A DNA stretch of 64,000 nucleotides from positions 11,556,787 to 11,620,786 of the forward strand of contig NC_061070.1 in assembly GCF_021917145.1 (NCBI RefSeq), written 5' to 3'. The notes under the pieces were generated by a model. It worked only from the letters and a program-made list of their open reading frames with translations. It did not search any database and was not told where the DNA came from. The translations under genes and the position numbers were made by a program. Of this stretch, positions 43,601-60,345 are shown in pieces (position 1 is the stretch's first letter; the number at the start of each line of letters is the position of its first letter). This DNA is from Hypomesus transpacificus. Taxonomy: Eukaryota > Chordata > Actinopteri > Osmeriformes > Osmeridae.

Positions 43601-44350
43601 AATCTGACTGTACTTCATAGAGACTAGTTGATAGAGACGAGGATAGAGAACAAGAGACGTCACTTGTCATAATATTCAGACGCAGAGCGATGACGTCACT
43701 GCTAACGAGCTATAGATCAGGGTGTTTGCCAAAAATATTTAATTTAACAACAGGCTAGCTAAGGTTATACATTATTCCAAATATTTAGACAAAAATGCAT
43801 GCACCTTACATATTTTCCCGATATCAAACATCAGTGATGCTTGCTAGCTTCGCTAGTGATTCGAGACATCTGATCTGACAGCAGCGAACAGCACATATTA
43901 GCTTGCTAGCTTAGCACATGCAAGGACTGCAATCTTTTCTAATCATGTTACACCTTTCCAAAACAATTACCCCTGCTAAAGAGTTCTCATTAGGGCCTTG
44001 AATCGAAAATTGTCTGTTGCGACCACTTACCTTCTGCAACATCTTCATCTATTGCCCCTTTCACTTGAGAAAAACACCACTGAAAATCATTTCCTCCTGC
44101 CACCCCTGCAACATATGAGTGAGGCATCAATAATGTGTAGTTTGCGAGCCAGCGACTATCCATTACGTCTCAAATTGTTTTATTCAGGATTAACTTGATA
44201 TCAGACAGGCCACAATGCTAGCTCTCTGATAGATACAGCTACAGTACTGGCTAACGTTGGTTAGCTAGCTCACTTGTCTAGCTCGCGAGCTAGCTCATGT
44301 AGTGATGCCCTGTTAAAGCCCAGACTAAAACTGACTACCTTACCGGCCAT
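40611..44350 (-). CDS. ppp2r2d: PP2A regulatory subunit B55 delta, complete
   Basis: A WD40 beta-propeller that targets protein phosphatase 2A to substrates; B55-delta is the form inhibited by ENSA/ARPP19 during mitosis. Exons in transcript order: 44344-44350, 44031-44105, 43367-43464, 42988-43153, 42766-42878, 42472-42649, 42149-42313, 41379-41548, 41064-41155 and 40611-40890. All phases agree and give 447 residues (B55 proteins 443-453). Visible family text includes [75 protein letters not shown] and the end [11 protein letters not shown]. The delta assignment rests on [22 protein letters not shown] and [12 protein letters not shown], which differ from A, B and C forms. The first exon holds only seven coding bases. 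One intron appears to be U12-type and the next is mostly a MITE. Confidence 0.94.
41640..42122. mobile_element. Nonautonomous DNA transposon (MITE) with inverted repeats
   Basis: The left end GCTGAATCCCAATATTCTGT is matched by the right end, whose reverse complement is GCCGAATCCCAATACTCTGT. The inverted repeats continue for about 35 bp through TTACCCC-type sequence. TTTAG flanks both ends (41,635-41,639 and 42,123-42,127), consistent with a target duplication. The 483-bp element has no transposase. It sits entirely in the ppp2r2d intron between the exons at 42149-42313 and 41379-41548. The superfamily is not certain; the ends do not decide it. Confidence 0.75.
42314..42471 (-). other. ppp2r2d: Probable U12-type intron in ppp2r2d
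   Basis: On the gene's strand this 158-bp intron opens with GTATCCTTT, matching the minor-spliceosome donor consensus RTATCCTTT. It has CCCTTAAC (plus-strand 42,329-42,336) about 16 nt before the terminal AG, close to the branch-site consensus TTCCTTRAC. It lacks a long polypyrimidine tract. It interrupts codon phase 1, within the Asn after DRSF. Both splice ends are fixed by the conserved protein on either side. Confidence 0.7.
43691..43698. promoter_or_regulatory. ppp2r2d: Palindromic CRE in ppp2r2d intron
   Basis: TGACGTCA, the full CREB/ATF consensus, lies in the intron after the second coding exon. Chance occurrence in a window this size is quite possible. Confidence 0.3.
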
Positions 44351-44498
44351 TGCTTCATTTAGCGATTATTGCTGTACACAGCGTGCACTTGCAATGCAAC
44401 TAGCTGGCGTTGGCCAAATTGCTTGTAACATCCACAATCCAAATGAGTAGTCGGCCTCAGATTCTCAAAACCACGGAAATTATCTGTGATTTTTTTCT

Positions 44499-44534
44499 CC
44501 AAGATGGCGCACAGTGCGTGACCGTATGACGTCA
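44499..44534 (-). promoter_or_regulatory. ppp2r2d: ppp2r2d promoter: YY1 and CRE motifs
   Basis: GCGCCATCTTGG on the transcribed strand (44,499-44,510) is a strong YY1 motif of the kind that sits just downstream of start sites in TATA-less genes. A full palindromic CRE, TGACGTCA, lies 17 bp further upstream (44,527-44,534). Together they place transcription initiation near 44,505-44,515, about 160 bp before the ATG. No TATA box is evident. Confidence 0.6.
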
Positions 44535-44637
44535 TTTACACATGGTCCTGAGTTGAGCCCGAGTCACCCAGCATCACTCTCCTTATTTCATTGCGAGTGA
44601 GCGGTTGTTATAATGTTCATTTAACTTGACAGGCATT

Positions 44638-44746
44638 AAATATCCATCTATCCATCAATCCATCTATCCATCTATCCATCTATCCATCTATCCATCTATC
44701 CATCTATCCACCTATCCATCTATCCATCTATCCATCCATCTACCCC
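44638..44746. repeat. ATCC/ATCT tetranucleotide array
   Basis: CCATCTAT-type units are repeated over about 108 bp with a few substitutions, upstream of the ppp2r2d promoter. Confidence 0.9.
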
Positions 44747-46356
44747 TTTATCTCATTATTCGACCCAACCCCTCTGCTATCAGCTTGACAGGTCACAATA
44801 TCAGATCACCACTACATTCAAGAGTAGATAAACCCCTGCTTTAGTTTGTTTAAATATCCACTTAATCTGATATGCTGTTCAGAAACTCTATCCTTACGCT
44901 ATCCCAATGGATTTGATTCATTGATAGTATACCTATATATTTAGATACCTAGATAAGATATTTATAAAGATGTAAGATATTTAGACAAGGTGTGAATGAC
45001 ATCTAGTGGACATTTGGAGACCTATCATTTACTGACTGAAATGACTAGGGAGAGAAACAAGAGAAGAATACATAACCAAGGTAATGAAATCACCCATTAT
45101 CTTATTACTAGGTTAAATCATTACATACATGGGCACAACATACAACACAATATTAACCTAAGACCCGTTAAACATTCTAGATACAGGTCAGGTTAAGAGC
45201 AAGTCTTGAAATCCACAGAACCAACTACACAACTTTCAAAAAATAAGATACATAAATACAATTGATAAACAAAATAACATTCCAATGTTCAGTCTTAGCA
45301 ATGCTATCATTTTGGATGATTTTATATGGTGTGACAACATTAGTTCTGAAACTCAGAAAATGAATGGGAGAAATCAATCAAAACAAGGCCTTTTCTGTAT
45401 GTGGCATACTGTATGACTCCAATCAAACCTTAAACACTTACGATCACACACACAGTTGATTAGAACTCTGAATTAAAATATCTGGTTGTGATTCACACAA
45501 GTTACAATCACATTTTGTGGGAAACAATTGGTTGCAAATATAAACATTTGGAATTCCAAGTGTTGTATACATCGAGCCTTTGTGGCCCACATCTTGGTTG
45601 TTGTGACTGTGTGTACACCAGGTAAGAAGAGGTGTTGCCTTTATTCCGAGCCTCCAGTAACACCACTGACTCAGATAGTTCCCCTCTCCACTGGGAATTC
45701 ATTATAAGACAGCTAGGGGCTGCTTGTGGAAGGTTACTGTGCTGCCCGTATGTTAACTTGTCGCTATCACGCAAGGCAAACATGTGGTGCAGCTGCTTTC
45801 TCTGGCTGTGGGCTACCTGGAGAGATTGATTGGTGAACCTTGTGTTTTATCCAGGATCAGAGCCACAGTCAGTAGACATGGCGCCTCCGGAGAAGCAGCC
45901 ATTTTTCCCAAGAAAATGTACCTCATTACTGGGAACCTTAAAATGAAAGTGTATTGACATAAGTTGGCATTTTTTGTGAATACATCTTACTACAGTATTT
46001 ACAGTCTTCAGTGCCTCAACAACAAACCCACTCATCATCAACACTTTTTGGTTTCTTTTTATGTCACGAATGCATGCACAGATGCACTGTCACTGAACTT
46101 TTGATTGAGATAATGAGTATAGCATACACGGTGTGCTTTGATTGACTTGTTATGGTCCCAAAACCCAGATAGAAAATATCTGACGGACATAAATACCATG
46201 TTTACTACATTCAGAAGGTTGCATTTTACAGTACGAAATGTGATGCATCAGGGAAGGGTTACCCAAAGTACCATAAAAACAAGATAATCAAACCTTTCAC
46301 ACACCCCTTTAGAATCCATCTCCATCACACACACCCATACCTCCTCGACACACACT

Positions 46357-46383
<27 letters not shown>
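46357..46383. repeat. Poly-C run
   Basis: Twenty-seven C residues followed by a further C-rich stretch to about 46,411. The complementary strand is a poly-G tract with quadruplex potential. The assembled length should be treated with caution. Confidence 0.9.
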
Positions 46384-46387
<4 letters not shown>

Positions 46388-48018
46388 CCCCCCATCTCCC
46401 TCTCCCCCCTGGTCAGTCTGCACACTGGACCTTTCTGCGCTGCTCTGGGGCATGAGCCCTGTCCAGTCCCTCAGTCTTTGCACACACAACAGCAAAGACA
46501 AACACTATCAATTATTCAGGACCCACTCTTGTTTGGCTTCTGTGCTATCTTATTATTTCTCGATTGTTGCTGCTAGACTCTCTCTCTTCTCTCAGAGGGA
46601 GAGGAATACAAGGCCCGAGGATTAGGGCCATGCCCTGCTTGGTAAATTAACACTGATAGTGGAGAAAATCTACATGCATACCCCTCTCACTGCGTACTCA
46701 CTATCCTCAAGGAAGAACCTCCAGGGTCTCAGGAGCTCTGGGAGACCTAAAAACATGTTTGGTTTGTTTGCATGATCTTCGCATACATGACACTCGCCTG
46801 TGCCCAGACTATGGTCATCATCAACATTTCAGAAGCAAGCAAGATGGAATGTTTATGGCTGCTTAACTTCAGTTAAGTACAAATCTACAAATCTCAATGA
46901 GGGTGAAGTTTTGTCTATGATTTACTAATCGCAGAGGATGTCACTCTTTAATTTGCAAGTAATCAGTATTATATATTTTCAACAGTAGATGTCACTATGG
47001 CACTTATTATTTACAGTTGTTCATATTTGTGTGAAGGAAATGAAATGGTATGCACTGCTTTCATTGTCTTTACCTTTACAAAAATGAATATGTGACACAC
47101 AAATGGGCCAATGCGTATAATCTTCTTTGTTCTCCAAATGGCCAGGGTAGTAGCATCCTTATACACTTTGCTTATGTCATTGCAAGTGTTTGGTGTTCAA
47201 CTGTAAAATAACATTTTTTGCAGCATGATGATATTATACATTTATAAAACTTCAAGACACACCTGTGTCATCAATTGTACCTCTCAAGAAATATATTGGA
47301 CAGAATATACGGCACAACCCTTGCTGTAATGATAAGGTGGGTTAAATTGCACTTGTATCTTGTCTTCAAACAGTCTTGCTTTCCTCAGGGGAACAGTGGA
47401 GTTCAACAAGACTGTTTCTCTAATAACACTCCTCGACAATGAAGCATCGGCTCGTAACACACTGTAAGCTGCCACAATATAGGACAAGTATAAAGGGCTT
47501 AGCAGCTAATAAAGTAGCAAGTCTTCAAATCCATGTCAGAGGAGCAGTGTACCATAGGGACCTTTCGTAACTCTTGTACAGAGTATGCAGGTTCACCTGC
47601 AGAGTAAAGGTTACACGTCCGCATTGAACTGCTCTGATCGGATGAGTTGCTTTGAGCCCTGTCAAGACTGTGTGTTTCATTTTTGTGAGGTTGTTATGAA
47701 CTAAAACAGGAGGACTTTAAAACGTAATTTTAAATTGCTTCATGAGACAACATGACTGATGAAAAGTGTGTTTCATTGTGCTTTTAGCTTTTCTTCGATA
47801 GATCTTCTAGATTTGCATGTTGTCTAACTGGTGGTTGCTAACTGTTGCACTTGAAATAGTGTGTTCATTTTCCTTGTCCACTTTTTCATCAATACATATA
47901 GCTTCAAAATAATAAATGGGCTGTGTTTACGTGGTTAGTTGTAGCAAGCCTATCAAAGATGATTAATTAAAGGCCTCTCAGCAATTATCTACAATTGCTT
48001 TATCTTTATTCCACAAAT

Positions 48019-48020
<2 letters not shown>

Positions 48021-48091
<71 letters not shown>

Positions 48092-48118
48092 ATCTCTATC
48101 TCTATCTCTCTCTTACTC

Positions 48119-48180
<62 letters not shown>

Positions 48181-48194
48181 TCTATTTCTCTCTC

Positions 48195-48288
<94 letters not shown>
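48021..48288. repeat. Long CT microsatellite
   Basis: About 268 bp of TC dinucleotides with islands. The island CTTACTCTATTTCTCTCTC occurs twice, about 64 bp apart, which shows an internal duplication of a block larger than the dinucleotide. Reading frames through it give only low-complexity peptides. Confidence 0.95.
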
Positions 48289-48291
<3 letters not shown>

Positions 48292-51200
48292 GAAGCTGTA
48301 CCTGAACATGGACACTCCTCCAGCATTTTCACCCACTTTGTTTGTGAGTCTTTGATCCACAGTATTCCAGTTAAAGTTACACCCATGTGCTGCAAGTTGA
48401 AACTTCCAGCATTGTTGCTCAGGGGAACCTTATACCCGTGGCGCCTTGTGCTTTTGTCCTTCCCTTTAGCAACAGAACTCTCCTATGGCATGGGACAAAG
48501 GACTACTCACGACACCATTTTATGATCTCTGTGATGATACTGTTTCCTTTTCTTGCTTGTTGTTACCTAGATCTACTTATTTTCCTTTCTACTCTAAACC
48601 AAGAAATTCATATATGTACGAATACATTTGCCTCCCTCTCTGATAAGTTGTATAGGCATGGAAATTATATGACGATAAGTCGCTGATTTTTAGAATATTT
48701 TATAAAATCAGTTTGTCTGATGAAATAAAGGGATGGGAGAGAAGTGCAATTTGGATAAATGGATTCCGGACTGAATGTTTGCTCAGTTCTAAAATAATTT
48801 GATAAATAGTCATTGTATCCATGTTTTACCTTTACCGTCACTGTTTATATTCATTCCACTAGATTATATGAAGGTTGATGTCAAGACAATTCTCCAGGTT
48901 TACCTTTTTTATTCATGTGGGAGGCATTGCCCTTCCCCTTTAAAAGGTAGTAATGAAAACTACACCATGTACACAACTGTCAAGAACAGTTGCAAGAGTA
49001 ATTGGAGAGAAGGTATAAGAGGAGATTAACACTATCTGTTTCAACAACCGCCATTTGAAATGTTCTATGAGTGAAAGGTTCATGACCAAGTTAATCAGTT
49101 TAATATTACTTACAAAAACGACACCATGAAATAAATGTTCAGACCATATGTGTTTCTCCAGTGTTTCTCTACATTTTTATTGAAACATTATACGGACGTG
49201 GGCCTATATGGAGCTTGAAACTGCACTTTCATGCTGTAAGTAAAACTCTGTTTCTGTTGAATAAGTCATACACCTACAGTAGCATCTCATGTAAAAGGAG
49301 TGTCCCATGCATTAATACCTTAAATGCTTACATCCTGGGTCTCTGACAAAGTTCAGGGTTGACATTTGAGATGCACGTGGGTGCCCTTTTGCCTTCATGT
49401 TGCAGTTCTCCAGAAAATGTGGTTTGGCATGTTTACATAGGATTTCTTCATCTTCCTTTTATGCCCCCATGGGCCATCTGTAGGTGAGAGGAACTAAGAT
49501 TTTGATCCCCTGTTTCTCTGAGGGGCTTTTCCTTATGCAGACCCTCACAGATGTCGACATTTGGTTAGGCGGTGTTCATAGAAGCCCTAGATTAGCAGCA
49601 GAGCTTGGAAGAGTCTGTTTAGGCAGAGTTATACGAGTGGTTACTTTATTGCACGTAAACAATCCATATTGTGGTGTGATATAGATCTTTGTGATTGTTA
49701 AAACATCATAGGATGTTAAGTTTAAACTTAAAATTAAGCACTGTCTATTTATTGGGACACTTTTAACCTTGACTTGGTTTTTAGTCATTGATATGTCTGG
49801 CCAGACATTAAGATAGAATCAAAGTGCCCAGCAGATGGTGAGATATATGTCATAATACTATCAAATCCAAAAGGAATTGAAGATGGAATCCCACATTGGA
49901 GTTCTCCCCTCGTCGCTTCATGGCATAATCTTCACAGGATTTTCACAGCAAAGTCATTGAGAATTGCCTAGCACAGGGACTACTTATCTGGGGCAAATAT
50001 GGTTTAAGGTTGACAATGCATTGACTGCGTTTATGTACATCACACTCACTCAGTACTGTGAATGTTTCCCAGTGAGCGGGTGGAGCATCCTCTCCTGAAT
50101 TCTATTTCTCTTCCCACGTCCCAGCGCTGCCGTGGAAAGTAGGCCAAGAGAGTGCCAGGGCGTTGCTTTTTTAAGATGATCAGTTTGTCTGTGTGTTTTT
50201 GTGTGTGCTCAGGACAGCTATTCATGTGGCTTCACTCTGTAGAACAAAGACTTGCATTATGCCATTTGCACCATGTCCAATGGCAAAAAGGGGGAAATCG
50301 AGAGGTTGGAAAATAAGGACAGGGCTCTTAAGTGTAGATGAAAAGATAATGCAGACTCTCATTTTTTTAATGAATGTACTTCCTCTTTTCCACGTCTTTG
50401 TTTGGGCAGAAGGGTCCCTTACTGGTAGCCTTCAACTGCTAAGCAATACTCTGATACATTTTAACTATTGATGTCCTGTTTCAGCTGACATCACCATCAA
50501 CCTTGATTCAAACCCACATTCACTTTCGGCAGCTTCTGGCTGTGGAATATTATCGGTTCAATTGTTGTGGATGTCAAATGTGACGCAGTCGTACTTTGTC
50601 CTACCTTCCTACTATTTCGGGAAAGTAGAATGTGTGATAGAGTCAACTACAACCTATAGTTTATTGTCAAGCTTTATTTTGGCATACCTGACATAAATTA
50701 TTTGCATGACCAATGGAGAAATAAACCCATGCACAAGGGCAAACATCACTAAACATATCCCAAAAGAATTCCCAGCTACCTCAAGTACAGACTGTGACTT
50801 TAACAACAGGTTACATCATACTATTGAACAGGTACACTCAAGTCAATTAAACGTGAAAACAAAGGAAACAAGTGACAGGTATGAGTAGATCAAACGTTTG
50901 ATTGGTTCCATTAATGATTGAGACAATCAAATACGGACAAACTATTAAGATAGATTGGGAAAATACGTGAACATTTCTTTGACTCCTGTAGGTGGGGCAA
51001 TACCACCATGGGTCAGTTCCAGCTTATTCAATGGGTTCAATTAGACAGGGAACGTTTTCTACATTATTTCTACATTGAAAACACCATCTGAATCAAAGCA
51101 CGAGCGCATAAGTTTTAATTCAACATGTGTTTTGTTCTGAAGATGTCAACGTTTATATAAACTGGTTGCTGGTGGTGTGTGTTTAAATTGAGAAAAAAAC

Positions 51201-51419
51201 ACTATTTACACAGCAAAACTGGCCATCAACATGACAGGCCTACTTACTTTGGCCTTCAAACTGTGATGGACATTAAGAAGACATGCTATGAAACGACGAT
51301 ACCTAGAGGTATATGGTCGTATGTATTTTGGACTAAATTTCCAAGGGATGTTTTAGATGTTAATAGCCCTGAAGTGGTCTCGGTTTCTTATTTAATTTCT
51401 CTCGCCTTCTTTAAATGTA

Positions 51420-51570
51420 ATTCGCCCGCAGACTGCGCCGCGAGGCTCTAAACCGCGCAGAAACTCTCTCATCATTTCCTCAGCAGAATGGAAATGTAAA
51501 TTGTGCGAGCAGGCAATGCCCTTGACAGAACTCACCACTGCACACAATTAATGAGACCACTCTCTGACTG
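51420..51570. promoter_or_regulatory. Candidate conserved noncoding element A
   Basis: This block stands out by balanced base composition against AT-rich surroundings. It has no repeat structure and no coding frame with splice sites. It lies 4.1 kb upstream of the ebf3 start. Candidate only; conservation cannot be measured here. Confidence 0.25.
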
Positions 51571-52639
51571 AAGTTCACAAAAATGTGATGTCACAGTAAT
51601 GCAGGGATATGTCCCAATATTAGTCTACAGAAGTATTTTATACTCTCTATATTTTATCACTGTAATAATTATTAATAGGCCTAATAAAAATGTTTTCCAT
51701 CATCACTATTATGATAATAATAACGTAAACATGTTTATTTTGAATGTATTGCTACTTTTTACTTAAAACGAAATTTAAATATTTTATGGAAATGGTATGG
51801 TGCTATGGCATGGGGCAATAGATCTGACTTGCCATGTATTTTTTGACATGTTTAAGCAACACTTTCAAAGAGACTAAAGCAAACATCCCCATAACATCGC
51901 GCATTCTTCGAAACAGAAGATTGTTTTGCACACTGAATTGAAAGGTATTGTGATATTTAGAATAAATGTTACAAGTCTGTGCTGTTTAAAAAATAAAATT
52001 ATGACAATTTGATTAAAGACCAGCTGGCCCAAATCAACATGATGATCACAGTAACCAAAGAGGGGCGCTGTCTATCAACCAATTCGAACGTTAAAATTGA
52101 GGGCAGCACCGTAAACTCGGGTAGGCCCAGTGTACATTTCCTAAATATACGTATTGTTAGCTATTTTAACATTCTTTGCATTATTTTGGGGGAAATAGAC
52201 GTATTTGTGTGAACGTTTTAGTGATTGTATCAAGGTTTGGCTTGTCGAGTTTTCAAAGGTTGTTTAAGGTGTTATTTGTCGGGTTATAGGTTGTTGACTA
52301 TTTATAAACTTGAAGCCTATTATTCTAGCCCATTCTTCTTTTTTATAATATGCAACGCCAATTTCTGTCCAATAGTTCCACTTGGCTCCTATTTTAGAAC
52401 CATTAGGCCTCGGTAAAGGCTTGAATAAATATGAAGTCTGACCTAAAAGCACTCGATGAACAAAGGTAACCCAATCAAATTGATTGACCTAGTACTAATT
52501 AGTGAGAATATTGCCTACATATTTGACTTTTATGCAACAAATACGTCACCCTTTTTATCATTCAGCGTCCAATCTTATTTTCACTTCTTAGAACACATGA
52601 TGAAGGTGGTTTATTTTTGATAATCAATTGAAACAGGTT

Positions 52640-52905
52640 TAAATAAAGAAAATGTCCAAAAGTAAGCCTACATATAGGCAGCTGGGCAGCGGCCCTCTGA
52701 TTGACTTTGCCTTGACATCTGGGAGGCCCGCTGGCCCGTGGCACGCGCATAGGCTGATGTCGCCATTTACATGCAAATTTATAGAGATCATGAGGGCCTC
52801 GCCCCGTGAATTCACACAAAAAGAAGACGTCACTCTCAATACGGAGGAGGTTGGTTCCTTCAAGACGGGAGGTCTTGGAAGTCATGGTGCACATTTTTAT
52901 TGATC
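52640..52905. promoter_or_regulatory. Candidate conserved noncoding element B (octamer)
   Basis: A compact GC-balanced block about 2.8 kb upstream of ebf3 contains the exact POU octamer ATGCAAAT (52,771-52,778) within CATTTACATGCAAATTTATA. It also has a half CRE (GACGTCA) near 52,826. It is open in several frames, but none has a start with splice sites or resembles a protein. This pattern is typical of developmental enhancers. Confidence 0.35.
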
Positions 52906-53976
52906 ACCGTCAATGATTCAAAAAAGTCTGGGTTGTATGGGCTTCCCCAAGTTCATTCACTGTGAGCGCCACTGATTAAGACAAAACAATACGATTTTAA
53001 CTGGTCATTAACTGTCTTAATATTTTGTCTGTGTGGTGGTCAAAAAATAGTGCTCTTATAGGCCTATCAGGAATCTTGTTGCCACTTACCTTGAGTAGCC
53101 TATAATGTCTCTTAAAGTGTTCCTCTAAATTATTTTTCTTTAAAGCTGTATGAAGATAAAGTGAAAAAATTAAATATAGAAGCCTGCACCATGTCATAAA
53201 CACATATTTAGGCTATGCTTGGCCACAGAAAGTACGCTAAGTGATTTAAATATTTATTTTATTTTGAACGTGTGATGCTTACGTTCACCTAATGATGAGA
53301 GCGCATTTTCCACGGTGTAAAGCCCACCACGCAGATGATCCCGCAGAATGAGCCGAAACGGATTCAGGCTCCGCGCCTCTGTGAGGAGCAGCTGACTCCC
53401 TCTCTCCACGTCCAGATGGCTCCTGCACACAGATTTGCATTCATTTTCCTCTAATATCTTCTGAAATAGCGGGACAGCTGCATTTGTTGTCAAATACGGT
53501 TTAAACTCCCTTTCAGGATAGCATCGTTACCTACGTGATGGGTGTGGAGATCCATTTTCCCTCTCCAGTCAACAGTATCAGAACTAAGAGGATTTGTCTC
53601 AAAGTCTCCTAATTTGATAATCAGATTTAAATCGCCTTGGTGCGTGTAATCAGGGGTTAAGTTATAATAAACGACTTGGAGCCATGTGCAAAAACCACGG
53701 TATAAATTCATTGAAAGATTGGTTGGCAATGCCAATTTCACAGCCACATTTTCACAATTTTGGTTCTTGGTTTATTTAATGTATACCTTAAAAAACATTC
53801 TTATGTTTGAATTGACATCCTATTGAAATTGAAGTTGTCCCAAAAAATATCAAACACCATGCACTCATTATCACCATGTGACGTGGAAATAGATTTTATC
53901 AAAAGGTGAAAGCAACAGATTATAATTCACTTATCTTTGGCAGTAGCTATTAACCCTCACACCAGCTAGATATATT

Positions 53977-53977
<1 letters not shown>

Positions 53978-54027
<50 letters not shown>

Positions 54028-54063
54028 GTCTCTCTCTCTCTCTGTCTCTCTCTCTCTCTCTCT
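53978..54063. repeat. CT microsatellite
   Basis: CT dinucleotides interrupted by CTGT steps, followed by a short C run. Confidence 0.95.
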
Positions 54064-55040
54064 GCCCCCCCCCTCCACTCACATAGAAACACACACACAC
54101 CATCCCTCTATCCCCCCCATTGAGGCGCATGGATTCTCTCTGAATGACATGGTCAAACACGGCTGACAGTGCTTTAGTTAGCCTAGAAAATTAAAACAGA
54201 GCGACTTATTTATTGTGAAACACAGAGTACACAATGCAAATTAGTTTGTTTGTGTCATTATACCTGTTCAAATCCAATAACTACAAAGGTCAGGAAATAT
54301 GCTAAGACAAATGTAAAGGAATTGAACCCGTGAATGATTGATAGTCCACTGCATTATCATGCAGAATGTATCGTAATTAAATCCCTAAATACTGTTGTGG
54401 CCAATTGTAACAAAAAATAGTGGGTTTATTGAGTGAAATAACAGGCTACTGTACTTTTTTGGCCCAACGATTCTATAGCTGCATTGACTTTAATTTCAGA
54501 ACACCGAGGACTGTACTAAGATAGGCTACTTATTTTACTTAACATGCTGTTCGGATTGTTGTTTTTCGATTTCAACAGACCACAACTATACAGACATGTA
54601 TATAGCCTAATTATTGTGGGCCATAGGCTGCTTGTCAACTGTTTATGAAAAATAAATAAATTTTAGACAATATGCAGTTACAGACCCATTATAACTGTTT
54701 TCGTTACGAAGTCTTGTGAAAGAACAATTCTTTATCAACACTAACATTTTAATACCATACATTTCTCAAGGCCTGATTCTTTTCAATAATTAAAGGTTAT
54801 TGGAACACTGAATCGTGCGTTCACAATATTCATATAAAATGTTAAATATGACAAGGATTGAATTCTGTTTAATTGTGATCGGATTTTGAATGATGGTTAC
54901 ACCTCGTTGAATTTTCATATCATAAAAAAAATCAACTCACCACATTGCAAGAGGAAAGTGGAGCGAATGTTCTCAGATTGCTTCTATAGGGCTGTTCTCG
55001 TATAGTCGAGTGCCGCTGCTTGACAGGAACCGTCAGCCCA

Positions 55041-55050
55041 CCATATATGG
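55041..55050. promoter_or_regulatory. ebf3: CArG box upstream of ebf3
   Basis: CCATATATGG is a perfect CC(A/T)6GG palindrome, the SRF-binding consensus. It lies about 640 bp before the ebf3 ATG, near the expected promoter. The same A/T core could instead serve as a weak TATA element. The 5' UTR probably runs from just downstream of here to 55,689. Confidence 0.4.
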
Positions 55051-55689
55051 TAAAAGCTACGCCCCATGAGCGTCATATTCTGACAGAGCCTCTCCCGTGG
55101 GTTTAGAGTTTTGGCTCTCGGGAAAGATTTCAGTCCTCGGGGAAAGAGGGCTTAGTTTTGCATGTTCCCATCCATCCTGCACGACGCGAAAGGCCCCTTA
55201 TCCACCTCTCCTGTGTACTAGGAACACCTCTACGGTGATCAGCCTTTGCCTGTGTTTGTCTTGTGGAGAAGCAGCACCTTTTCAGGAGTGGTTTATTCAA
55301 CTGTGTCCTAAAGGTTTTGGATGCGGTGCTTCGGGGATGTTGCCACTTTGAGAGCATCACCCAAATACAAACAACAACCATCGATTTTTCTGTGAATAGG
55401 AAAACCAAAAAGGAACAATAGCTACAACAACAACAAAAAACTTGTCGATTGAACAATTCACTTTTCCAGTCTGTGGATACCACTCTTACTAAGTACAGCA
55501 CTTTGAGAATTGTTCACATCGTTTCAACCCAGGACGGACTGAAGAGGGAGGCAAGACCTGTGGACCGGGTTTTCCCTCGCAAGTCTGATACGGCTCTTAA
55601 TACTTATCCTGTAAACCCTGAAGGATAACACGTTTGGACGCTTATTCGGCAAATTTCGCAGGAGGCTTTTTACACGTAAATTGTTCTAA

Positions 55690-60345
<4,656 letters not shown>

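Larger units (their letters stand above)
44560..55040. other. Gene-free interval ppp2r2d-ebf3
   Basis: About 10.5 kb without a recognisable coding exon. Apparent long Leu/Ser or Arg/Glu frames at 48,000-48,400 and near 54,000 are translations of CT repeats. Named contents are a tetranucleotide array, a long poly-C run, two CT arrays, and candidate conserved noncoding blocks at 51,420-51,570 and 52,640-52,905. Such deserts beside developmental transcription factor genes usually hold enhancers. Confidence 0.5.

Noticed and set aside
43691-44534. Pair of full CRE palindromes as a functional unit of ppp2r2d
   Set aside because: Another TGACGTCA occurs at 15,387 without context, so the intronic one is probably chance; only the promoter copy is kept as credible.
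47995-48525. Long Leu/Ser and Arg/Glu open frames on both strands
   Set aside because: They are translations of the CT microsatellite; neither has splice signals or similarity to a protein.
52997-53203. Minus-strand open frame with Leu/Lys-rich product
   Set aside because: AT-rich, no similarity, no exon signals.
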